NCBI GenBank assembly: GCA_014879765.1
Contig: JACSRL010000084.1
Location: 1 to 5,947 of the forward strand
Direction of reading: 5' to 3'
Length of the DNA stretch: 5,947 nt
Source of the DNA: Anaerolinea sp.
Lineage (GTDB): Bacteria > Chloroflexota > Anaerolineae > JAAEKA01
The notes beneath the pieces are model-generated. The model searched no databases. It saw only the letters and a program-made list of their open reading frames with translations, and was not told the origin of the DNA. The position numbers and the translations under genes are program-made. Shown here piece after piece: positions 1 through 5,462 of this stretch. Each line of letters starts with the position of its first letter. The first letter of the stretch is position 1.

Positions 1-1035
1 CAGCGAGGCATCGCTGCCGCTTTCGATGCCGACGCTGACATAGCGCAGCCCGGCCTGGCGCAGCGCGGGGAAATAGCGTTCCCCCTTGACCACCTGATCG
101 GGGCGGGTGAGAAAGGCAAAGGAAAAGTCCCGCCCGGTGGCCGCGTACTGCTGCACGATGGCCAGGGCGCGCTTGGGCTGCACGAAGAAGTTGTCATCCT
201 GAAACTCAAAGTGGCTGGCGCCGTCGCGCTCGGCCAGCTCGATCATCTCAGCCACCACGTTGTCCACGCTGCGGCCACGCCAGGCCATGCCGCCCGCGTC
301 GCCGTAGAAGGCGATGATGGCGCAGAAATTGCAGTGGAAGGGGCAGCCGCGGCTGGAGATCATGGAGGCCTTGCGGCGCAGCTTGCCGGCCACCGTGTCG
401 GCATAGGGGGCATAGGCCTGCAGCGGCGGCAGGAGATCGCGCGCCGGGAAGGGCAGCGCGTCCAGCGCGGTGTTGTTGGGCCGGCTGAGGTTGACAACGA
501 TCTCCTCCCCCTGGCGCCAGGTGACGCCCAGGATGTGGCCCCAGTCCACAGTAGGGACGCGCTGCGGGCTGGGCTCGGCCTGGCCGGCGGGGGCCTGTCG
601 CCAGTGCTGCATCAACTCGACAATCGTCTGCTCCCCCTCGCCGCGCACGCAGAGATCGATGGCCGGGAAATCCTCCAGAATCTCGCGGTCGGCAAAGGTG
701 GGGTGATAGCCGCCCACGATCACCAGCGTCTGGGGATCGGCGGCCTTGATGCGCGCGGCCAGGTCGGCGACGGTGGCCGTCACCTGCGAGACCATGGAGA
801 TGCCCACGGCCGGCCGGCCGCCGCGCTGCCTGACACCGGCCACGAAGCGGTTCACCTGCTGCGCCACCTGCTCCAGCGGCATGGGGCCGCCCAGGTTGGC
901 GTCCAGCAGCTCGGCCGCCATGCCCGCGGCGCGCAGCGCGCCCGCCAGATAGGCGATGCCCAGCGGCTGCGCGCCGCGAAACTCGCGCGTTTGATAGTCG
1001 GGCGGGCTGATCAGCAGCAGCTCAGGCAGAGTCAT
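1..1035 (-). CDS. B12-binding-domain radical SAM protein (C-terminus beyond left edge)
   Basis: Reading the minus strand from the ATG at 1035 gives 345 uninterrupted codons that run off the window, so the C-terminus is missing. The N-terminal half (about residues 5-145) looks like a cobalamin-binding Rossmann domain of the class B radical SAM type: PLGIAYLAGALR near 24-35, VGIS near 77, IVGGYHPTF near 106-114 and RGEGEQT near 131-137. It lacks the DxHxxG histidine motif, as is usual for radical SAM versions. The radical SAM core follows: RGCPFHCNFC holds the CxxxCxxC [4Fe-4S] ligands at Cys231, Cys235 and Cys238, then FEFQDDNFF near 277-284 and VGIESGS near 335-341. Relatives are cytosolic methyltransferases, cyclases or other modifying enzymes of lipids, cofactors or natural products; the substrate cannot be read from sequence. 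The start overlaps the stop of the preceding gene (ATGA), implying translational coupling. No strong Shine-Dalgarno is present. Family is near certain, reaction unknown. Confidence 0.95.
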   Translation of the reverse strand, partial: MTLPELLLISPPDYQTREFRGAQPLGIAYLAGALRAAGMAAELLDANLGGPMPLEQVAQQVNRFVAGVRQRGGRPAVGISMVSQVTATVADLAARIKAADPQTLVIVGGYHPTFADREILEDFPAIDLCVRGEGEQTIVELMQHWRQAPAGQAEPSPQRVPTVDWGHILGVTWRQGEEIVVNLSRPNNTALDALPFPARDLLPPLQAYAPYADTVAGKLRRKASMISSRGCPFHCNFCAIIAFYGDAGGMAWRGRSVDNVVAEMIELAERDGASHFEFQDDNFFVQPKRALAIVQQYAATGRDFSFAFLTRPDQVVKGERYFPALRQAGLRYVSVGIESGSDASL

Positions 1036-1547
1036 GGCAGATCGCCTGCCGGCCGGGTGGCCGGGCGGCGGCGGCGGCCGGTCACCACCATGCCAACGCC
1101 AAGGCTCAGGAGCAGCCCCAGCCCGCTGGCGCATTGCAGGCCGGAGAGCAGACCGGCCCGCTGGGCGGTGGCCGTGGTGCGCTCCAGCCGTGTGGCCTGG
1201 CCGCTCAGCTCCACCTCTTCCAGCTCATACCAATAGGTGACGCCGGCGATGACCTGGGTGTCGGTGAAGACGTAGCTGCCGCCGCGCAGCGGATCAGGGG
1301 AGCCGGGGATCAGCCGCGGGTTGATCTTCTCCCAGGGGCCCGCCTCGGCCAGGGCGCGGTAGACGTTGAAGCCTGCGGTGTTGACCTCCGTCTCGGTGGA
1401 CCAGCGGACGATGATCGGGTCGCCGGCTGGCTGGTCAGGCTGCTGCGGCGCGGTGGGACTGGCCGCCGCCGGGCTGCTGACCGCCAGGGCCAGGCCAGCC
1501 ATCAGCGCCGCGCCGATCAGCCATGCCAGTAAAAATCGTCTACGCAC
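1032..1547 (-). CDS. Small secreted FN3-like protein with C-terminal membrane anchor
   Basis: A 171-residue protein starting at GTG 1547, chosen because a GAGGAG Shine-Dalgarno sits 10 nt upstream and a signal peptide begins at once. MRRR is followed by a hydrophobic core (about 5-23) and a likely signal peptidase I site after PAAA (residue 29). A Pro-rich linker (30-43) leads to one fibronectin-III-like beta-sandwich at about 44-126: IIVRWSTETEVNTAGFNVYR, then GPWEKIN, SYVFTDTQV and VTYWYELEEV. A second hydrophobic segment (about 134-155) is followed by GRRRR and a Pro-rich tail, so the topology is an outside domain held by a C-terminal helix with a short cytoplasmic tail. This sandwich type, with its characteristic TETEV..GF.VYR opening, is one I associate with Chloroflexota surface proteins. 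No catalytic residues are visible; a binding or structural role is inferred. It overlaps the radical SAM gene by 4 nt and lies 90 nt after the DUF4012 gene. No LPxTG motif is present. Confidence 0.8.
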   Translation of the reverse strand: MRRRFLLAWLIGAALMAGLALAVSSPAAASPTAPQQPDQPAGDPIIVRWSTETEVNTAGFNVYRALAEAGPWEKINPRLIPGSPDPLRGGSYVFTDTQVIAGVTYWYELEEVELSGQATRLERTTATAQRAGLLSGLQCASGLGLLLSLGVGMVVTGRRRRPATRPAGDLP

Positions 1548-1557
1548 GATGCTTGAT

Positions 1558-1563
1558 CTCCTC
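1558..1563 (-). promoter_or_regulatory. Shine-Dalgarno for the FN3-like gene
   Basis: GAGGAG on the minus strand, 10 nt before the GTG at 1547. It is the only strong Shine-Dalgarno seen before any start in the window and decides the use of GTG here, since no ATG lies in a better position. Farther upstream, a weak TTCTGA / 17 nt / TACAAG pair could be a promoter but scores poorly. Confidence 0.65.
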
Positions 1564-1595
1564 GTACCGAACTTGTAACTGCTCAGCCGGACCTT

Positions 1596-1614
1596 CAGAA
1601 ACCGGGTTTTTCTG
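1596..1614. repeat. Short palindrome between the DUF4012 and FN3-like genes
   Basis: A 19-nt inverted repeat with 6-bp arms CAGAAA / TTTCTG around a 7-nt centre (CCGGGTT). Alternative pairing of AAACC with GGTTT is possible inside it. It begins 24 nt past the DUF4012 stop codon (TAG at 1638-1640). It could act as a weak transcription or RNA-stability element, but no T-run follows on the minus strand, so it is not a canonical intrinsic terminator. It may also be a copy of a dispersed short palindrome. The role is inferred. Confidence 0.45.
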
Positions 1615-1637
1615 GTGCGGGCATGCCACGGCCGCCG

Positions 1638-3593
1638 CTACGGCTGTCGCTGCATGGCCACATCGGTGTCCTGGCTGAGCTCAAAGAACAGTTGCACGCC
1701 CTGCTCGGTCTGCTGGCCGCCGGGCGCCACCGGCTGCCAGAGCTCGCCGGGCGGGGCCAGCAGCACAATCTTGACCGGCCAGGCGGGTATGCCCGGCTGT
1801 TTTTGCACCAGCAGCCGGTAGGTGGCGCCGTCCAGCAGGCCGCCAGGCAGTCGATAGCTCAGGCGCACGCGGCGCGTGGCGCCGGAAGGGAGGACCAGGC
1901 TGCCGGCCAACTGCGTGGTTCCCTGTTCGCCCGGCCCGACGGAGACCAGCTCCTGCTCGAAGCCCTCGGCGCTGAGCAGCTCAGCCCCGGCCGGCGCCAG
2001 AACCCGGACATAGTTGAAGTAGCAGCGCCGCATCATCTCCTCGTAGGAGTCGCCGTAGCGGGCCACATGGTCACACCGATCGCTGCTGGCCTCGCCCTGG
2101 TGGCGATAGACCAGCTCCAGATCGGCCAGCAGGCTGCCATCGGCCTGCGGCGCCACGGTGTAGTGGGTGGTGCGCTGCACCACGCTGTTGACCTTGTTCC
2201 ATCCGACGTTGCTGTCCACCACCAGCAGGTAATCGCCGTCGCCCGGCGTCACCGCGCCGCTCCAGCCAGCCTCAGCCAGCAGGGTCGCCGTGGCCGGGTC
2301 GTTGACCGTCACCAGCACATGTTTCTCCTGCAGGCTGCTGTAGAGGGCACGCGCCAACTGGCCGAAGTCCACCTGGCCCGATTCGAGCCGGGCGCGGGCC
2401 GCGCCGGCCAGGTCGCCCATGAAATCCTTGCGGTAGAGCCACCAGTCGGACTGGCCCGCCTCGGCCACGGTGTTCTCGGTGGCCAGCGGGTCAGCCCAGA
2501 TCTGGCGCATGGCCGTCAACACGTTGGCCGCGGTCACCGGCTCCGGGTAGCCGGGCAGGGCCAGCGGCTCCAGCGCGGCCACGATGCGCTGGGTGGCCGC
2601 CAGATCGAAGGCGATGACCCCGTCGGTGGCTGCGCCGGTGTCCAGTTGGTAGAGCGCCTGCGCCACGCGGGCCGAGGTGGGATAGTCGGCCGACCAGTTG
2701 GCGTCGCGGAAGAGCAGCATCTGTGCGCCCATGGTCTGTTCCAGGTCAGGGGGCGCCAGCGGATGGTCGATGTCCGGGTTGAAGACGGTGTAGCTGTCGG
2801 CAAAGTCCAGCTCCCCCAGTTGCCCCTGGTCGATCTGCATCAGGCCCGCGCCGCTGATAAAGCCGCCGGTGGGGCGCAGCTCGTCGCTGTTCTGCGCCAA
2901 CAACAGATAGGTGCGCGCGCCCTCCACCCCCAGCAGCTCCGGCGCCAGGCGCGCCAGCGCCGAGCCGGTCTGCATCAGCGGCAGGTAGCGATCAAGCTGC
3001 TGCAACTGGCCGGCGATGCGCGGGTCGAGCTGCGCCAGGTCCAACTGGCTGCGCGCCGCGGCCATGCTGGCCAGCGCCGCCTCGGCCTCCTGCCAACTGG
3101 GCCGGGTCTGTTGCAGCGCCGGGGCCAGGCGGGCCAGCGCGCTGCCCTCGCCGGCGGGATCTTTCAAGGCCACAGCCAGCGGCAGCGCGCCATCCATGCT
3201 GGCCCGGCCGGCCGTGGCCGCGCTTTGCGCCAGTTGCAGCAGCGCGGGAGCCGCCGCCCCCTCGGCCGGATAGCCGGCTAGCCGGCCCAGCGGCCTGGCC
3301 AGGGGCAAAAAGGGGCCGGCCTCGCGGCTGATGAGGGCAAAATCGGCCTCCAAGCGGGCAAAGCGGCCCTGCATGTCGGCCAGCGCGGCGGGATCCAGCG
3401 TGGTCAGCGCGTTCATATCCAGCGCCTGCAGCGCGCGCAGCTCGGCAAGGGCAGAGCGGGCCGCGCTGGCCGCGCGCAGGCCGCGCAGCGCCAACAGGGC
3501 CACGACCACCAGCAACACCAACAGGGCCGCGACCAGGATCAGCTTCCACGGCCGCCGGCGGGATGGGAGGGATGAGGCAGGGCTTGCAGTCAT
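1638..3593 (-). CDS. DUF4012 domain-containing membrane protein
   Basis: A 651-residue protein. A short basic N-terminus (SRRRPWK, 11-17) is followed by one membrane helix (about 18-38), so most of the chain is extracytoplasmic. Residues 40-215 are Ala/Leu-rich and predicted helical, probably coiled-coil-like. The DUF4012 core begins near 226: ARTYLLLAQNSDELRPTGGF (about 226-245), then LFRDANWSADYPTSARVA (about 294-311) and DGVIAFD (324-330), all hallmark family blocks. The C-terminal part (about 470-640) looks like beta-sandwich sequence, with two cysteines (507, 524) that could pair outside the cell. DUF4012 proteins are of unknown biochemical function; from memory they often lie near exopolysaccharide or envelope genes in Actinobacteria and Chloroflexota. 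Length fits the family. The ATG at 3593 is the first possible start because an in-frame TAA ends only 6 nt upstream; no Shine-Dalgarno is present. Family call strong, function unknown. Confidence 0.92.
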   Translation of the reverse strand: MTASPASSLPSRRRPWKLILVAALLVLLVVVALLALRGLRAASAARSALAELRALQALDMNALTTLDPAALADMQGRFARLEADFALISREAGPFLPLARPLGRLAGYPAEGAAAPALLQLAQSAATAGRASMDGALPLAVALKDPAGEGSALARLAPALQQTRPSWQEAEAALASMAAARSQLDLAQLDPRIAGQLQQLDRYLPLMQTGSALARLAPELLGVEGARTYLLLAQNSDELRPTGGFISGAGLMQIDQGQLGELDFADSYTVFNPDIDHPLAPPDLEQTMGAQMLLFRDANWSADYPTSARVAQALYQLDTGAATDGVIAFDLAATQRIVAALEPLALPGYPEPVTAANVLTAMRQIWADPLATENTVAEAGQSDWWLYRKDFMGDLAGAARARLESGQVDFGQLARALYSSLQEKHVLVTVNDPATATLLAEAGWSGAVTPGDGDYLLVVDSNVGWNKVNSVVQRTTHYTVAPQADGSLLADLELVYRHQGEASSDRCDHVARYGDSYEEMMRRCYFNYVRVLAPAGAELLSAEGFEQELVSVGPGEQGTTQLAGSLVLPSGATRRVRLSYRLPGGLLDGATYRLLVQKQPGIPAWPVKIVLLAPPGELWQPVAPGGQQTEQGVQLFFELSQDTDVAMQRQP

Positions 3594-3601
3594 AGATGTT
3601 T

Positions 3602-3630
3602 AAGCTACCACAGGGTGATGGTTCTGGCAA
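3602..3630 (-). promoter_or_regulatory. Possible promoter giving a leaderless DUF4012 transcript
   Basis: On the minus strand, TTGCCA (3625-3630, five of six matches to the -35 consensus) is followed after exactly 17 nt by TAGCTT (3602-3607, three of six matches to the -10 consensus). Only 8 nt separate the -10 box from the ATG at 3593, so transcription would begin at or next to the start codon. This fits the missing Shine-Dalgarno. The weak -10 makes this tentative. Confidence 0.3.
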
Positions 3631-3671
3631 GTGCCGCGGCCCACAGTCTGCCCAAGATGCACCGCCGGCGG

Positions 3672-3753
3672 GCCACACTGGCGCTCGGGCCGGTCTCCTG
3701 ACCGTGCCCGCCACACCTGCGCTCGGGCCGGTCTCCTGACCGTGCCCGCCACG
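3672..3753. repeat. 38-bp tandem repeat, two copies, each forming a hairpin
   Basis: Two adjacent copies with a 38-bp period (3672-3709 and 3710-3747), differing at two positions (3679-3680 versus 3717-3718); the match continues about 5 nt into a third copy. Each copy contains GGGC + CGGTC (3687-3695; 3725-3733), a four-base TCCT loop, then GACCG, a bulged T, and GCCC (ending 3709; 3747). This is a 9-bp stem with one bulge. On the transcribed minus strand the loops read AGGA. The repeat fills the 194-nt gap between the DUF2723 stop and the DUF4012 start. There is no T-run, so these are not standard terminators. They may stabilise RNA ends, bind a protein, or be copies of a dispersed REP-like element. 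Confidence 0.85.
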
Positions 3754-3787
3754 TTCAGCCGCGGCGATGCGCCCAGCACACGCCACT

Positions 3788-5416
3788 CTACTCCACCGGC
3801 GAATCCGCCAGCCGCCAAAGGCTCCAGCCGTCCCCTTGCAGCTCCACCGCCGCCGTCCAGCCGTCCACAGCCGGCGGCTGGAGGCTGGCCTGCGCCAGAT
3901 AGAGGGGGCGACGCTGGCCGGCGGCGTGCAGCAGATCGGGCCAGGCGTCCGGCAGCGCAGATCCGGCCAGATCAGGATGCTGGCGGGCCACGGCGGCCCG
4001 ATAGCCGGGCAGCGCCCACAGATCGCGGCTGATCGGCGTGACATCGGGCCGCAGCGCCAGGCCGTAGCGGCCATACCAGAGGGCGAAGGTGGCGCGGTCG
4101 CCCACCGTCAGCACCACCGCCTCCTCGGCCACCTGCTGCAACACCTGGCTGTAAAATCGCTCGGCGGCCCGGTCGTGGCGCAGGGTCTGCTGCTGCCAGT
4201 GGATGGCCGCCGGCGCGGCCGCCAGGGCAAGGCTGGCCAGCGCCGCCAGCAGGGCCGCGCGACGCCGCCAGCCGGCCAGCCAGTCCAGCAACACAGCCAG
4301 GCCCACGCCCAGCGCCAGCGCCAGGATAGCCCAGCCCGGCAGCAGGGTCAACTGCGAATCGCTGGTATTGTAGCCGATCGCCCAGGCCAGGCTGAGCAGC
4401 AGGCTGCTGCCCAGCGCCACAGCCAGGGCCCGCTGGCGTTGAAAAAGGGTGGCCAGGCCCAGCAGGCTGACCGCCACGCCCCAGGGCCAAAAGCTGCGCC
4501 AGAGCTCGGTCGACCAGGCGGCCAGCCGGCCGGGCACGGCCGTCCACGGCACAGCGAAGGCGTAGCCCCGGTAAAGCTGGCCCGACGCCAGCCACCAGAG
4601 CCGCTCGGGGCTGCCGGGCGCGGCCCAGTTGACCGGGCTGTCGCCCGCGGCCGCCCAGGGCAGATAAAGGTAGACCAGCAGACCGGCGGCCAGGCCCGCG
4701 CCGCCGGCGGCCAGGGCGCGGGCCCGCCCGGCCCGGCTGGCGGCGCCCGTCCAGAGCAGGACGATGGCCGCGGGCAGCAGCCAGACGGTGGTCAGGTGGT
4801 TGCCCAGCCCCAGGCCCAGGAAAAGCCCGGCGGCCGCGGCCCAACGCCGGCGGCCGTCGCCATAGCCGCGCACCAGCGCCCACAGCGCGCCGGCCGCCAG
4901 AGCCGCGTGCAGGGCGTAGACCTCGGCCACCGTGGCCTGGCCCCACAGCAACGGCGCAAAGGCCAGGGCCAGCCCGGCCGCCAGGCCCGGCGCGCTGGAC
5001 AACAAGAGCACGGCAGGCGACCAGCCTCGGGCGCTGGTCTCGCCTGCCGTGCTTCTGTTGCCGCTATCGTGCGCCGCGCCGGAGACGCTGGCCAGCCGCG
5101 CCAGCCAGGGTGTGGTGGCCGCGACCAGCGCGCCGGCCGCCGCGGCGCTGACCATGGAGAGCAGGGTGACCCGCCAGGCGGCCGTGCCCAGCGGCAAACG
5201 GCTGAACAGCGCGGCCAGCAGCGTCCAGGTCGGGTAGCCGCTGGGATGGGGCACGCCCAGCGTCAGCGCGGCGCTGATCAGATCGCCGCCGTCGGCGCTG
5301 TCGTGGGCCCAGGTCAGCCCTGGCGGCGCGGTGAGGAGATAGACCGCCAGCGCCAGGCCGAAGACCAGGCTGGGGGCCAGCCAGGGGGGGGATGCTTCGG
5401 CGCCTTCGGTCAGCAT
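3788..5416 (-). CDS. DUF2723-type GT-C membrane glycosyltransferase-like protein
   Basis: A 542-residue protein. Its N-terminus has the DUF2723 signature: a first membrane helix (about 13-29), then PPGLTWAHDSADGGDLISAA (31-50) and LGVPHPSGYPTWTLL (53-67). Acidic residues Asp39, Asp42 and Asp45 in the first extracytoplasmic loop are candidate catalytic residues by analogy with GT-C enzymes. GQATVAEVYALHA (159-171) is another family block. About ten hydrophobic segments extend to residue 404. A soluble tail follows, with VLTVGDRATFALWYGRYG (about 435-452) and LRPDVTPI. DUF2723 proteins resemble protein O-mannosyltransferases that use polyprenyl-phosphate sugars at the outer membrane face; activity here is inferred. 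The ATG at 5416 is the only start: the frame is open back to TGA 5507-5509 but holds no other ATG, GTG or TTG. No Shine-Dalgarno is seen. Oddities: a C8 tract at codons 9-11 and a large inverted repeat encoding residues 119-139. Confidence 0.88.
   Translation of the reverse strand: MLTEGAEASPPWLAPSLVFGLALAVYLLTAPPGLTWAHDSADGGDLISAALTLGVPHPSGYPTWTLLAALFSRLPLGTAAWRVTLLSMVSAAAAGALVAATTPWLARLASVSGAAHDSGNRSTAGETSARGWSPAVLLLSSAPGLAAGLALAFAPLLWGQATVAEVYALHAALAAGALWALVRGYGDGRRRWAAAAGLFLGLGLGNHLTTVWLLPAAIVLLWTGAASRAGRARALAAGGAGLAAGLLVYLYLPWAAAGDSPVNWAAPGSPERLWWLASGQLYRGYAFAVPWTAVPGRLAAWSTELWRSFWPWGVAVSLLGLATLFQRQRALAVALGSSLLLSLAWAIGYNTSDSQLTLLPGWAILALALGVGLAVLLDWLAGWRRRAALLAALASLALAAAPAAIHWQQQTLRHDRAAERFYSQVLQQVAEEAVVLTVGDRATFALWYGRYGLALRPDVTPISRDLWALPGYRAAVARQHPDLAGSALPDAWPDLLHAAGQRRPLYLAQASLQPPAVDGWTAAVELQGDGWSLWRLADSPVE
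5000..5060. repeat. Long imperfect inverted repeat inside the DUF2723 gene
   Basis: Arms 5000-5025 and 5033-5060 around a 7-nt loop (CTCGGGC, 5026-5032). From the loop outward: 7 bp (GACCAGC / GCTGGTC), a 2-nt bulge (5040-5041), 12 bp (AGCACGGCAGGC / GCCTGCCGTGCT), a 2-nt mismatch zone, then 5 bp (CAACA / TGTTG). In all, 24 Watson-Crick pairs lie within 61 nt. Both strands read in matching frames give similar peptides (STAG ... SPAVLLL), which confirms the symmetry. It encodes residues 119-139 of the DUF2723 protein, a hydrophilic loop and the start of the next membrane helix. Confidence 0.85.
5384..5391 (-). repeat. C8 homopolymer tract near the start of the DUF2723 gene
   Basis: Eight consecutive C on the coding strand (G on plus), covering codons 9-11 (Ser-Pro-Pro), about 25 nt after the ATG. 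Gain or loss of one base would shift the frame before the first membrane helix and abolish the protein. In this GC-rich DNA it could be chance, but the position resembles contingency tracts of surface-glycan genes. Confidence 0.75.
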
Positions 5417-5462
5417 GACAGCGCGGCGCTTGGGCGGGGGCGAGTTGCCGGCCCGCGCTTCG

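Noticed and set aside
211..1236. Plus-strand open frame opposite the radical SAM and FN3-like genes
   Set aside because: The minus strand carries the cysteine motif and B12-type domain; the plus-strand translation has no recognisable features.
1623..3281. Long plus-strand open frame (552 codons) opposite the DUF4012 gene
   Set aside because: Its translation is rich in Gln, Arg, Gly, Ala and His with no domain or hydrophobic pattern, and it lies antisense to a clear family member. It is a high-GC shadow.
3273..3286. 14-bp perfect palindrome GCCGGCTAGCCGGC
   Set aside because: Short, inside conserved coding sequence of the DUF4012 gene, and built from GCC/GGC codons that are frequent here; likely chance.
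3687..3747. Rho-independent terminator for the DUF2723 gene
   Set aside because: The stems are strong, but no T-run follows either hairpin on the minus strand.
3672..3753. CRISPR-like array
   Set aside because: The units abut with no spacers and there are only about two copies, with no cas genes in the window.
3600..3818. 72-codon minus-strand open frame in the DUF2723-DUF4012 gap
   Set aside because: Most of it is translation of the tandem hairpin repeat (GTVRRPAR-type peptide), with no supporting start signal.
2992..4074. Minus-strand open frame spanning the intergenic repeat
   Set aside because: It overlaps the ends of the DUF2723 and DUF4012 genes out of frame and translates the hairpin repeat into Arg/Pro-rich sequence; not a plausible protein.
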